The notes under the pieces were generated by a model. That model worked only from the letters and a program-made list of their open reading frames with translations. It did no database searches and was not told the origin of the DNA. From Archegozetes longisetosus (taxonomy: Eukaryota; Arthropoda; Arachnida; Sarcoptiformes; Trhypochthoniidae), in contig JAEMBT020000007.1 of assembly GCA_018873245.2 (NCBI GenBank), forward strand, positions 7,161,129 to 7,225,128: a DNA stretch of 64,000 nucleotides. The letters are read 5' to 3'. Shown one piece after another: positions 36,695 to 48,692 of this stretch (position 1 is its first letter; each line of letters begins with the position of its first letter). The translations under genes were made by a program, and so were the position numbers.

Positions 36695-37116
36695 TTCTTT
36701 GAATAGTTAAAGCGGAAAAGGAACAGAAGTGTGTAAAAATGAGTGAAATTAGCGATACAGCACTCTAGTGAGAGGTAAGAAAAGAGACGGCCTCAAACAG
36801 AGTATAACGTAATTTGAAAGAAATCAACCTAAGTCAAATAATGGACTATTCCTGACGTCAGTGTTTGAGAAGAATTCTTGGAAAAACTTATAGATTATTT
36901 TGTTCTGTAGTACGATTAGAAAAGTAGGTAATTTTCTATAAATTAAAGCTATAATTTAGGCATTAGTTTTGGATCCATTATAAACCGCATGGCTTTTGTT
37001 GATATGGAATCAAACATAACTGAAGGCCATTAAGAGTAATAAATATTGATATCAATAGCAAACATATTTATATTTACTATTGCATTAAATCTCAGTATTT
37101 GAATGTGTTGTGAGCA
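36695..37116. promoter_or_regulatory. Divergent promoter region RpL27A / IMPACT
   Basis: 422 bp between opposed start codons. The minus-strand oligopyrimidine tract at 36713-36727 is a candidate TOP transcription start for RpL27A. Nothing distinctive was seen on the IMPACT side. Confidence 0.45.
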
Positions 37117-38142
37117 ATGGATAACCAGTCACTAAGGAACGACGAGATCCAAGCGTTGTCTGCAATTTATGGGGAAGAATGGATAACTGAAGATGAAAAA
37201 AACAATGTCTATTCAATAACATTAAAATATGACAATAACTTGAATAGCAATCAAAGTCAACAAAGGTCTGAATTATGGGAACGAATGATTCGACTGGAAT
37301 TTCGTCTTCCAGATGAGTATCCATTAGAAGCTCCACCTTTTTATACCATATCTGCTCCTTGGATGTCAAGAATGGACAAGATGCGCTTAATGTCATCCTT
37401 AGAAGAGATCTATTGTTCACACTCAGCAGAAAGTATTCTCTATATGTGGATCGAGAAGGCTAGAGAGTTCTTAAACGACAATCATAACGAACATTTCGAC
37501 AACAAATCTAGTGAAGAAAAACACTGCCAAAGCATAGATGGAGAGGAGGAGAGCGTGGATGAAAGTACAAACGATTCAAGTTTAGGATTGAATCACCATG
37601 TGTCATGCAGTTGTGAGAGTCCTCATCAGCACAACCACAGTCATCACAACTATCATAACCATCACAACCATAGCCATAATCAGAGTCATAGCGATCATCA
37701 TAATAGTAATATCAGTCTATATCATGGCGAACCACTTATCGACAGGAGAAGTACATTTCAGGCTCACTTATCTCCAGTTCATTGCGTAGCTGAAGCTCAA
37801 GAAGCCCTTTCAATACTCAAAATGAATAAGAAGATAGAGAGTGCCACTCATAACATTAGTGCCTACAGAATATCTGGCGGTCCACATAACACATGTCTTC
37901 AAGACTGTGACGACGACGGGGAGAACCACGCAGGGTCTCGATTATTGCATTTGCTGCAGATACTAGAAGTGAAAGATGTGTTAGTAGTTGTATCGCGATG
38001 GTACGGAGGAATACAATTAGGTCCGGATAGATTCAAGCACATCAATAATGTGGCACGTGATCTCTTGCAAAAGTGCGGATATATTGAGAATCATGAAGAC
38101 TCGAACGATGCCAATCATAAGAATAAAAAGAAGTCCAAATAA
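37117..38142 (+). CDS. IMPACT: IMPACT homologue (RWD plus UPF0029/YigZ domain)
   Basis: IMPACT binds GCN1 through its RWD domain and limits GCN2 activation and eIF2alpha phosphorylation. Single exon of 341 residues (human 320). The RWD domain covers about residues 6-115: NDEIQALSAIYGEEW, FRLPDEYPLEAPPFYTISAP. The UPF0029/YigZ-like domain begins near residue 208: DRRSTFQAHLSPVHCVAEAQ, ATHNISAYRI, GSRLLHLLQILEVKDVLVVV, then SRWYGGIQLGPDRFKHI. Between them, residues about 166-198 are an extreme His/Asn/Ser tract (NHSHHNYHNHHNHSHN) not seen in the human protein as I recall it. The C-terminus is Lys-rich. Confidence 0.93.
   Translation: MDNQSLRNDEIQALSAIYGEEWITEDEKNNVYSITLKYDNNLNSNQSQQRSELWERMIRLEFRLPDEYPLEAPPFYTISAPWMSRMDKMRLMSSLEEIYCSHSAESILYMWIEKAREFLNDNHNEHFDNKSSEEKHCQSIDGEEESVDESTNDSSLGLNHHVSCSCESPHQHNHSHHNYHNHHNHSHNQSHSDHHNSNISLYHGEPLIDRRSTFQAHLSPVHCVAEAQEALSILKMNKKIESATHNISAYRISGGPHNTCLQDCDDDGENHAGSRLLHLLQILEVKDVLVVVSRWYGGIQLGPDRFKHINNVARDLLQKCGYIENHEDSNDANHKNKKKSK
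37616..37711 (+). repeat. His-codon-rich low-complexity tract in IMPACT
   Basis: CAT/CAC-rich in-frame stretch encoding a His/Asn/Ser linker between the RWD and UPF0029 domains. It reads as replication-slippage-prone (CATCACAACCATAGCCAT-like units) but stays in frame. Confidence 0.7.
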
Positions 38143-38427
38143 CTCGCACAATTCATAACTCTTATATTTAGTACTTTATTAATTAATTATGCATTTTATT
38201 ATAATTATCATAATTATGATCACATGATTAATCGCACGCTAATTACAAATATTGATATAAAGTTTGCAAACTCAGTCGTCAAATGAATCACTGATATATT
38301 TAATATTTTTTGATTTCCCGGTGATATCTATAACAGATTAGTAGATATATATAGAAACTAATTTTTGAATTCACTTTTTTAAAGAATGATCAAGTATTAA
38401 AAGAATAATTTAAATTACTATTGTTTT

Positions 38428-39529
38428 TTAAGCCATCATGACAGGTCTTTTGACTTCTGCTTTCAATTCATTAGTACTCGAATATCCAGTTCCACCTCTT
38501 TGTAGAGTTATTATATCGCTTTCAGTCATCTTCTTACCATTGATGGGATCGACCATATCTTTTTTGATTATTTTCTCGACAGCTTCCATCGTAACAACAG
38601 ATCCACTGAAGGAGAAAGGATAGATTAGAATGAGGTGTAAGTGTAAATTGAAAGAACTTACGAAGTTTTGAGAATAGCACAGGGCACGGCGTTACTCAGC
38701 AAGTCATGAGTGATAGGGCACATGTGATTGACCTGTCATTGAGATTGAAACAATTCAGATTCGGTTAAATATTACGAGCTATGGTAAGAATTGATCGCAT
38801 TCGATATAATAAACACCTTTTTAGAATTAGATGAATCGTTAGCAGGGGTGAAATGAACAGGAATCAAATGACTGGCTTTCAATGGTTTGCCACTCATCGG
38901 ACAATAGATAGTAGTGTCTGGTTTTTTCATTTTAGTTTTACTCGATTCAGGTGTCATCGAAGGAACCCAAAAAGACGGCAAATTCTTTTCTCTGCTGCCA
39001 CTCATGTTCGAAATATTTATTCCAACACTAGAAGTCGAAGGGTTAGTATCTACGGCAGTACTAGTGTTGGATGTGGAAGTGGATGCTTTGGGTACATTAA
39101 CGATACTGTTTTCCATTTTCAAGAAGGATTCAGTTTTGGCCCTCTGTTCTTCTCTAGCAATTTCTTGCAATTGAGATTCTTCTCTCTTTTTTTGTTTCTC
39201 ATATTCTTTTAATTTTCGTGCGATTTGTGCCTTTTGATGAATGATATACTCGAGAATGGCTTCTTTATCATAGAGAAAGCCATCAGGACTTAAGAAATAA
39301 CAAATTAACTATAAGTTAGACAAAAAACAAATAATAAATTGTAGATGGCATACGTAACGACGGGATGTCTGCAAGGCTGAAGAGTTAGATTACAAGCATC
39401 GAAGTCTTTGATGGATTCTTTAGCTAATCTAGTCTTTTGGGTTCCGTAACCACTAGTTTGAGTATCTCTTTGTCTTTCATGGTATGAATAAACAGCACTA
39501 GCTGTGTTATTTCGTGCGTGTCTTGTCAT
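38428..39529 (-). CDS. NOSIP: NOSIP, U-box E3 ubiquitin ligase
   Basis: Nitric-oxide-synthase-interacting protein, a nuclear U-box-type E3 ligase also associated with spliceosomes. Exons are 39529-39354, 39288-38817, 38732-38662 and 38605-38428, 298 residues (human 301). The start MTRHARNNTASAVYSYHERQ and GYGTQKTRLAKESIKDFDAC are conserved. The split U-box continues LQPCRHPVVTPDGFLYDKEA, then a Lys/Glu-rich helix (KLKEYEKQKKREE), a Ser/Thr-rich linker, LPSFWVPSMTPESSKTKMKK, CPMSGKPLKASHLIPVHFTP, and the second U-box half VNHMCPITHDLLSNAVPCAI through VEKIIKKDMVDPINGKKM. It ends near KRPVMMA. All introns are short GT-AG. Confidence 0.96.
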
Positions 39530-40085
39530 TGTTCTACTTCTAAAATACTATTTAAAAATACTACTTAAATAAATTTGAACATTAAAAACATTGACACTTG
39601 TTTTCAAAAAAGCAAAACAAATCATTTTAGCGACACTCCAAATGTGTGCGCATTTCGTAATCAAAGCTTTATTTGAAGAGACATTTGGCGCTAAAAACAA
39701 TTAGACTTTAGTGAAAGCCGAACATTTGCAAACTTTCATCTAGTTATTATCGGTTAATTTAAGGTAGTTTGTTTCTTAATAATAAACTTGTGTATAATTT
39801 TCTAGATAAAAGCATGAATGACAGAAAATACTCTTGTAACTTGTTGACTAAATACTGAAAATTTAGTTTGGTTTCAAACTAAACTTTCTAACCGATGACG
39901 CGTTTGAAACTTTTCGAAACTAGATTACCGAATGTAAATGATTTGCAGCAAACTTTCAACAATCTATAAACTTAAAATTAATATTTGCAAAATAGATTTA
40001 TTAATTTGATCAATAAAATGATACAAAAGAAGTTAATGGAGAATTGAAGGAATAAATAATAAGTTTGCAATAAATATATTAGTGT
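39530..40085. other. Intergenic region NOSIP / PICK1
   Basis: 556 bp of AT-rich DNA between the NOSIP start and the PICK1 stop (same strand). It contains the NOSIP promoter and the PICK1 3' UTR, with no repeat or RNA gene visible. Confidence 0.5.
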
Positions 40086-42208
40086 TTAATTCAACAAATT
40101 CAAGAGATCAGTTTGACCAGGGCTTTTCGCGCTAACAGATGAGCCACTGGTTTGAAGAGATTGAAAATCATCGACAAGACTATCAGAAGGTTTAGCTTCG
40201 AAAGCTTGAACAAGTTCAGCGTCAAGTGCTTCGTCGTCGTCGTCATCCTGATAAGGACTGACAAGAGGGTCAGGATATTGAAAAGTACAACTCTTAGATA
40301 AGTCGAGTTCAATTGGAAATATAGTGTTGTCTTTCATTAGTGAATGGCATTCATTATGAAAGGTCGAAAGAGCGGATATAAGTCTTTGCAACTGAGAGAC
40401 AATGTCCTGAACATGTTTTTGATCGAGTAATTCTAGTTTGACCATAACATCCGAACGAAGTTTTGCGAATCTTACACGAGCGTCTTGTCTACACCTTAGT
40501 ATAAGTCTATACTCATAATTTCCAGTTTCAACACGGTAAAGAGGCTCTTGTAGTGCTTGATATGTATATTCTTCATCATCCATCTCTTTTACTTTCAGAC
40601 AATAGGACTAAGATTCGATAGAAAGGTATAGTTATAGTTAGAAATGCATTATTGAGTCCTCTTTTTAATCAAAGTCATTCAAATTACCAGATATTCAAAC
40701 TTGACATCAGCGTATTTTTTAATTGTTAGTTTAGTGTCGGGAATGGCTTTGTTTAAGTAAGTATTCAAGTCGCTGAGCATCTGAAAAAGTAAATTTCAAA
40801 TAAGTAAAAGTAGTGTTTGACATTAGAGTTTCGGTTGAGTAAGAACTTACAGGTTTGATAGTTTTCAACATTCTGACACCTTCCTTTTCTATAAATCTAT
40901 GCGTTTCTCCAAATTTCGAAAATGCTTCACTTGCCTGAGGTTGAGGTTCACGAACGCCTATTTCAGCGAATATGTCACCAAACGCTAGGATTAGATAAAG
41001 TAAAAATAAGGTAAATAATTTGGCGAGATAATTGGATATTGAATGCACACCTTTGTAGATATTGCACATATCAATGAATGACTTGATCATATGTTTACAA
41101 TGATCCATGAGTCCTTTATACATGTATTCATTTCTCTCTAGTTCATCAAGTTTTTTGACCAAGTTATCTACAATTCAAGATTAGTTTAGGTTAGATCAGA
41201 TTAGATTGTGACCATACGCATAGTTTAAATTAATTTAATAATATTTTCATATGAATGTTAAGTAAGCTAACCATTGCAAAGTATAGCTCTGCTTAGTCCA
41301 AGAGCATCAGCAGTGGTTGTGCTCATATTTTCTACAACTCTATGTTTCATTTTCTTCAAAATAATATCGAGTGATTTTCCTTGCTTAGGATCGGCATGTA
41401 ACTTGTTATAATTGATGGTTACTTGGTCTTTGACAGATTGTATCATTTTGGCGACCTCCACTTTGGTGCTTCCTTTAACTGAAGAGCCATTAACTCCAAC
41501 AATTTCATCGCCAGACTGTAGAGTACCTTCTTTTGAAGCAGGAGTGTTGTCGAAAACCTTAAAATAGTTTGTTTGATAAGGTTAGATTAGGTTAGATTAG
41601 GTTAGATTAGGTTAGCTTAGGTGAAGTTAAGGATATGTAAAATGCGTACCTGGACGACATAAAGACACGGACAATGTGGTGCACCGCCACCAATACTGAT
41701 TCCAATTAAATTACTATCATCTTTCTTGATAGTAACACTTCCTGAGGTGACAGTCATTCCCCTATTAAACGAGAAATACATGTGATTCGAGTTTATGATA
41801 ATTATGGAAGTTTTATTTGATTTTTGAAATGTTTGTTGAGAATGTGGTAAATGATAAGTTGTTTTTCATACATGCGATCTTCAATCATATTATCGAGCCA
41901 ATACTCAGAATTCATATTTTCTATATTATAATGTGTTAACTGTTCGTAATAAGCATAAGAAAACCGATCATAAAACTCAGACCAATGCCTTGACATTAGC
42001 AATAACTAAAAACGAAAAGGCAATCAACAGAAAAAAACGGTAATAACTGAAAATATTTGAGCAAACAAAATGCAAAGAGTTGTTTGAACAAGTGAATAAA
42101 ACAAATGTTTGGAAGTGTTGCTAATAGATGACGAATTGGCAGGTGGTCTCACATTTTATCCTCTTCGTAGAGGAAGCCCTCATCTTCATCTAATAATGAA
42201 TCACACAT
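40086..42208 (-). CDS. PICK1: PICK1, PDZ and BAR domain trafficking adaptor
   Basis: Peripheral membrane protein that links PDZ ligands (PKC, glutamate receptors) to curved vesicle membranes. Common exons are 41761-41650, 41557-41272, 41167-41051, 40984-40851, 40780-40688 and 40607-40086. They join in phase to either first exon 42208-42153 (439 aa) or 41915-41872 (435 aa); human is 415 aa. The PDZ domain follows GMTVTSGSVTIKKD, with LIGISIGGGAPHCPCLYVVQ (carboxylate loop), VFDNTPASKEGTLQSGDEIV and VEVAKMIQ. The linker is SLDIILKKMKHRVVENMS. The BAR domain (about residues 150-365) includes TADALGLSRAILCND, IGVREPQPQASEAFSKF, LNTYLNKAIPD and GNYEYRLILRCRQDARVRF. The C-terminus is acidic (DDDDDEALDAE). 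An intronic TTAGG-like repeat lies at 41578-41622. Confidence 0.97.
41578..41622. repeat. TTAGG-like 10-bp tandem repeat in a PICK1 intron
   Basis: Four copies of GGTTAGATTA (last one GGTTAGCTTA), so that TTAGG recurs every 10 bp, in the intron between exons 41761-41650 and 41557-41272. TTAGG is the arthropod telomere unit. Confidence 0.75.
41872..41915 (-). CDS. PICK1: PICK1 alternative first exon
   Basis: Another ATG exon (MNSEYWLDNMIEDR, then AT/GTATGA) ends in the same phase and produces IEDRMGMTVTSG. An in-frame ATG at 41996 would extend it. It lies between the canonical first exon and exon 2, so alternative promoters are the simplest reading. Confidence 0.55.
42153..42208 (-). CDS. PICK1: PICK1 first exon, canonical type
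   Basis: ATG at 42208, 18 codons reading MCDSLLDEDEGFLYEEDK, then AT/GTGAGA. Joined to 41761 it gives EEDKMGMTVTSG, matching the conserved EEDKLG start of animal PICK1. It is too short for ORF detection but strongly supported by the family N-terminus and phase 2. Confidence 0.8.
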
Positions 42209-43873
42209 ATTTGATTGACATATGTTTAAAAGAAGAAAATGTTATAAACAATATGTTTGTAAAATGTGCGATAAAATGGAGATGGTAGTGGAAACATAGT
42301 TCGGGTTATCCTGTTATCAAAGCCATTATGTCATATCCTAAGCTACACCCTTTTATCGATCCAAACAATATAAGTTGAGATACTTCTAGTTGAGATAATT
42401 TATTGCTCAAACTAACTTTCAGCTGATCGTTTGTAGGACTATATACACAACTAATCTTAGGTTTGTATAAGACTTGCTTAATCAATGTTAGTCTTTCATA
42501 ACTTTCTACGCGACTCAAATCAGAAAACTTTGTTAATCTATTAGAAAGTTTCTACAGTTTAGGTTAATTTAATAATTATTTCCAACTCTCATATTCTGTA
42601 TAAGTTAAGTAATTACTAGCTATTTGCTTTAAATTGCTTTTATGCAAATTAATTATTAATTACTAATGAATTATAAATTATTTTTCATGAAAAACACAAG
42701 AGAAATAAATAGAAGATAAAGCTCTAAATTGCAATTTTCCAGATAAGATTGGTATTTCTAAACATTTGACCATCAGTTAGTCAGTTAAAATGAAGCAAGT
42801 GTTTGCATATTTAGCTGTCTCGGGCAACTTGGGTAAATTATCAAAAATATATTCATTGTATATGACAGTTATGTGATCAAGAATTTGAAAGAATCATCAA
42901 AAACGCTAAGTTAAGTTAGGTTAGAGAGTGAGGATGCACTCAATTTTACTGTAATTTATGATGACAAAAGAGTGAAACAGATTTGAACGGAAAAACTTAT
43001 AATAGAAAACTAAAAATTAGTGTTGCAATTCGAATAATCTTATATGAATATAAAATAAAGATATGATATTTATTTAAATTGATCAATAATCAATTAAACA
43101 AACAAAATTGAAGAATCAAAGTTTTTTGTACAATTACTGGTGATTCTTTCATCCGTAACTCGAGCATAATTAGCACATTTTGGCTAAATTCAATTTATTC
43201 GCTTAATATAATCATGCTTAAAGTTATGTTGATTTGCTTACAAAGAGATAATGAGTCATTAAAGAAGAGCACATAATGCGATTCAATACTATTTATAATT
43301 TAATTAACTATTATTAAACCAATTTAAATACAGATAAATAAAAAATGTTGACTGTAATTATGAACACAAATAAAATAATCTAACATGAAGTATACAAAGC
43401 ATAGAAATAAAAAAAGTGGAAGAAGAGGCGGAAGAGGACTGAGCATAATATTGATTGTAAAAGATGAAATGATAAACTTGGCATCAGATCAATTAACGGC
43501 ACACTAAAGAAAGTACAGCAAACTTTGTTCCGATTCTTATTCTGAGGGAAACGGTCGTATCCTTGAGGAATGTCTTATTCCCTCGGGAGTAATAACCGCT
43601 CATATATTAATAGGAAGTTGTGTAATTTATCATCAGAAACAAATTTGAAAGACTTGGTAAAGAAGAAAATTGAAAATTTGAGATTGAAGGCTAGAAGTCA
43701 TATTTTATATTATTAGAAAGAAGAGGACATGTATGATAGGCTTCAATTATCTGAACTACTTCTTACGTGATACTCTTAAAAGTGGTATTGGTTGAACAAT
43801 TGAGAGAAAAAGATTCTAAGCTCTATGTTTGAAACTATTTTCAACCAATAGATATATTCCTAAAGAGTATTAA

Positions 43874-43939
43874 TCTCTAACTGAAAACTCGATCCACTCA
43901 AACAGTTCTCTAACTTAAAACTCGATCCACTTAAACAGC
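43874..43939. repeat. 33-bp tandem duplication
   Basis: Two adjacent copies of TCTCTAACT(G/T)AAAACTCG followed by ATCCACT(C/T)AAACAG(T/C), about 3 differences. Noncoding. Confidence 0.7.
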
Positions 43940-46010
43940 TCTCCATTGACTTGGTTGAGCTGTTGAAAAGTTTTAAAGAATTTTTGAATAAATTTCATAT
44001 TGAGGAAGTTAGATAAACTCTTGAAATGAGCCAAGAAAATAAAATGAATTATTTCTATCGACATAATCAATAGTGACATTAGTGGTAAGGACTCGAAGGA
44101 ATAGAAGGCAATAGTTGTAGTTTTATGTGAACTTTATGTTTGAAGTTATATCTGATTGTAGAGCTTAACAAATATTGCTTTTCGAGATGCCGTATTGTTG
44201 AAAGCTCTTTCCAAAGATTAAAATTATTTATAGTAACACTTATTTCTTGAGGAAACTTTCTCTTCGATCATTTCATTGCTCAAACAATCTTTGATTCTTT
44301 GTGTAGCATCAGTTTATTTTGATTCGATCGGATTTACAGCTAATTGATAAACGACTGTAAGAAATAAAAAACAAGAATCTATCACACACTAAGCTGAATG
44401 TGGTAGCGTAACAAAGATTATGACATTCTAGAAAGTTTCTAGTTTTTCAAAACAAACTTATGAACGATGGACTGTTTTCGAATGGTATTGTCACAATTAT
44501 ATTGGATTCAGATCACGTATGGCATCTATTTTGCTAGATATGACGTTCAACATTACTGAAATACTCACAGAACCGATTGCTTAGAGAATACAAATAAGTA
44601 TTTTTACTTATTATCAATAGTAGTAGTGAATGATATTCGCTTGACTGGTCTCCAAACAATAATAGAGAAATTACTTTTCAACAATACAACTCATATGTGA
44701 GACATATCTGACGAGGTCTGAACATTACAATAGTAGACTAGAGTATAGATTGTATATCAATAGTAGTTTGTCTGCTTATTCTTCGTTGTCCTATCGGACA
44801 TATCCGGAAATCTTACTCCTATATCCAGCGCATCACTATTTCATGAATTATATCATTATTTTGATAACAATTGCAAAAGAAAACACTGAATAGATGTCAA
44901 AACTAGATTTCCGTCAGTATTGACAAAAAGATTATTTAGAGAATAGAGAATATAAAGATCCACATCAAGTGCTTTCGTATAATAGTTCTGTAGAACTTAT
45001 GTTTTAAAAGCACATTAACAACAATTGAGTGCATTCACCACTCATTTTAGTTGAGAAAATAAGTTGAACAAAATCGCAATAATCTTCCAAAAACATCTTT
45101 GCAACAATTCTCCAATGTTTTTGGTTCAGTAAATGGAAATGTTTTACTTGTCTTTATATTTATTTTGTAATCATATTTACAATTTATTTGATGTCATGTC
45201 AATTCTCTTAATTTGATGAAGTTTCAGAATATATTCGTAGTCCAAAAAATATTAGGAAAGTCCAAAAATCACTGAAGAGCTGGCAGAATGAGCTTAAAAG
45301 ACTAAGAAAGAGAAGAAATACTAGAAAATGAATTTACTTGGAAAAGCTCTGTTGAGCAAAGTGGTCATTTAATTACTAAGGATTAACTGCTTGAATAATC
45401 AACAAGATAGACTAGTTTGAAAGCTCATTAAAATTAATGAAACTTTTAATACTCTTGCTCTATTTGCAAATTATGTTAGCGTGGATTCAACCTTGTTATC
45501 CTTGTTTCTTTAGTTATTGCAAAACAAGAATAGCTTATATAAAACTATTCAAACTATCTTTAGCGTTATTATACTGAAGAGAGAGTACTCAATAGTTCAA
45601 CTTGTCTATCAGCTGTCAAACAACTTTGAATGATTGCATTCGATTCACCAGAATATAGCTTAAATTCAGGATTTCAGAGAATCACATTCAAATGTAAATA
45701 CTTGAAACTGTTCAATTGATGAAAATCAAGTGAACATTATTCGATACGATTTAGTTGGATAGGAGGTCAATTTGATAAGGGATCAAATCGAGTTGAAAAT
45801 GTAACATTCAAGTTAAGCTTTTAAAATTGAATGAGAATCAATTTTGAAAAATAGTGTTTTAATCATTACTAGAGTACAATAAAATGTATGATTGGCTGTA
45901 TTTAAACATACATAAAAACATTGATAACTATTTTCAATTAAAGCAATCAAAACAGTCAATGATTAGAGGTTTTGAGAAAACTATTTACAGGGTATTCAAA
46001 TTCAATTAAA

Positions 46011-46045
46011 TAGTAGTAGTAATAATAATAATAATAATAATAATA
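46011..46045. repeat. Trinucleotide microsatellite (AGT)n/(AAT)n
   Basis: Short AGT repeats pass directly into about nine AAT units; intergenic. Confidence 0.8.
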
Positions 46046-46406
46046 GTTATTAAACTGTTTAAATAAAACAAAAGAAATCCAATTAACATTTCCGATAGAA
46101 CTAATGCTTTATCCAATAAGAACCGGTGATATAAAAGTCACAAAAAAAATGACTTATTACATACTGTCCACAACCAAAAAGCCGCCGATTAGTGCTTCAG
46201 AGAATATAATATGTAAATGACGATGAGTTCATACAATGACTTATTGTAGACTTTATTAAATTTGGGCCAAATTCAGTTAAAATATTTGCCGAATACATTA
46301 TAAAACAGAGTTTGTTTGTTTGGTGGCACTGCTCGTCATTTTCAATTACTCGAATCTCTCGACCAAACATTGAAACACTTGAATAATCTTTTCCAAAAAT
46401 GTTACG

Positions 46407-48692
46407 CTAATTGGAAATAATTTCTATATAATTGGCTGGATATAAGCCAACGCGACCATCTTTTCTTCCTTTACACCTGTGGTTGGGGAAAATAAGAGCA
46501 ACATTTAAAATAATTGACAATTCAAAATAGAAGTTCGTGCATACCATCCTTGTTCGTCTTCATCTTCTAATTTCTCAAACACATCACCTGTAAATTCAAA
46601 CAGTATTAAAGTTGAGCTGAAGATGAGAATAGAATGAGACAAACCTTGTTTAAATGTCAGTTCATCAGCTTCAGCGCCGTCGTAATCATAGAGGGCTCTG
46701 ACTGGAACTCCTGGTTCTCCCGTATCAACCAGAGCATCATTTGGATAATCGTCCCAATCCTCGTGGTCGTCATCGAATGGATTTGATTCTTGTTTGCCAT
46801 TACTACAAACGATTATATAAAACATCATTAGTTGTTAATAATCATTTTCCATATCAACAAAATGAGTAACTAATTTGGTTGATCACTTACGCACTAATTC
46901 TTTTAATGGACATGTCATTTTGTTTGTCTACTTTATGGCTATTATTGACAGTATTTTTATGGATATCCATCCGATGTTCCAAAAGAGTGATATCGTTATT
47001 ATGAAGACCATTATTTGTCATCTTTTTTTCTTTCTTTGAAACGTTTTGAAGCTCTGGAGTGTATTCCTATTCAAATAAAAGTCAACCAATCTATTAGATA
47101 TCGACCTACTTCAAACTACTTCAACAGTTTTTAAGAAATCTCAGTCAGAAACTAATTGGAGAAAATATTATTATATCAACTATTGGTTGGAAATTCAAAG
47201 CCACCGGAAATGATAGAAGTTGAGTCATTCAGAAGACAGATATGAAGCTATAAGTTAATGTTTCTACAGAAAAATCAATGTCATGCAGATCATATGAATT
47301 ACTATAGGACTACAACCGCTACTATTGAGAGAATGTAATAGAGGCAAAGAAAGCACTTTTGAACCCCTAAATTAAGTTTTAAACAAATTACAGGTAACTC
47401 TTCGTTGAACTTATGCTGATTGACAAGTTGGATACCATTCTCAGGAACAGAAGAAGTGCTTTTCTTAGTTTTGCCAGTTATGTCACGAAACTCTTCACAA
47501 TATTCCTAATGAACGAATCATAACAAATAAAGCAAAAATACAATAATGATAGACATGCATGGATTGCAATAAAAAAGGATATCATCACAATAATATCTAT
47601 AAAAGGCACAATTCCCATGTCAATGGCTAATTACTACCTCAAATTGGGGCCAATTCATAGCCATTCCAACGCCAAAGTTATTTGACCACCATTTGAGGTC
47701 TTTCGAAGCGTCTGCATTTTGGATCGTATGTCTGTACTCTTCGTATATTTGAGGTAATTCAGGAACAACTGATATATTAAGGCATCCGTGAATTGCGAAT
47801 AACAAATCCTTAGTAAAATTTAGTCGTTTTTCCTCAAATTCCTGACATTTCTCGAATACAACGGTCATATCCTCCATATATTTTGCGTTATAGTCATTGA
47901 TTTCTCTGAGCGCAACTTCATATTTTTCTTTAGTCTTGAGGACTTCTTCTTTAGATTTAGTAACTTTATCTTGTAATTTCTTAACCTAAATATGAAAATA
48001 ATAGAAATGAATGAAGAAGATTCAATACAAATAAGGATAGTGTAATACCTGGTCTGGTGAGAGTGAAGTATCGCCGGACGCATTCCTTTCTTGATTAATA
48101 GCACTCCTTTCATTTTTGCAGGCATTATGGTAATCGATTTTGCATTTATTCACTCTTGCTAATAGCTTAGCCCACGGTTTTTGAGCCTAAACAAAATCAA
48201 TAAATAAATAAATGAATAATCCAAATGATAACCTACTTAAACAAATAGGACAAAAAGAAAAACAAAACATGAAATTACTTTTTTGAAAGCGTCATCAAAC
48301 TCTTTCTTCTCTTTTAAATGCATCATTGATTTATGGAAGTTGTCCTTTTGCCACTGCTTGATTCGTCCGACAACGTCTTGTATCAATTTATCTTTAAGCT
48401 TGAGGTGCATATCGCATCTGCGCTCGGCCTCGACCAGCACTGCTTTCCAGGCAGCCTCAGTCGTTCCGTATTCGGGTCCCTTCTCGATCAAATCATTCCA
48501 CTTCTTAGACCATTGACGAAGGCTCTTAGCGTATGATTTTTCAATTTCTGATCGTTCCTGTATCAACAAGACGAGATCATTGCATAATTTTGAGCCGTCT
48601 TCAGTTCGCTTGGTTGTCTTCTTGTAATTTCCCGGTTCCCAGAAGCTATCAGATCCAGCGATCAGCATAGCATCATCGCTGTGGTGTGACAT
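46407..48692 (-). CDS. Synd: Syndapin / PACSIN, F-BAR and SH3 protein
   Basis: F-BAR protein that bends membranes and recruits dynamin and N-WASP in endocytosis. Exons are 48692-48279, 48186-48049, 47985-47638, 47505-47392, 47066-46891, 46802-46645, 46587-46545 and 46476-46407, totalling 486 residues. The F-BAR domain starts near [19 protein letters not shown]. It includes [68 protein letters not shown] and [12 protein letters not shown]. The linker has one NPF motif ([11 protein letters not shown], about residue 404). The SH3 domain (about 430-484) is [40 protein letters not shown] and PANYIEII. A possible acceptor at 48727 just upstream of the ATG suggests an upstream 5' UTR exon in the following desert. 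Confidence 0.96.

Larger units (their letters stand above)
42209..46406. other. Intergenic region PICK1 / PACSIN
   Basis: 4.2 kb of AT-rich DNA. It includes the PICK1 promoter, a 33-bp tandem duplication (43874-43939), and an (AAT)n/(AGT)n microsatellite (46011-46045). The ORFs seen are short and unconvincing. Confidence 0.5.

Noticed and set aside
43384-43506. Short plus-strand ORF starting MKYTKHRNKKSGRRGGRG
   Set aside because: It is a 40-codon Lys/Arg/Gly low-complexity start with no splice context or homologue that I recognise.
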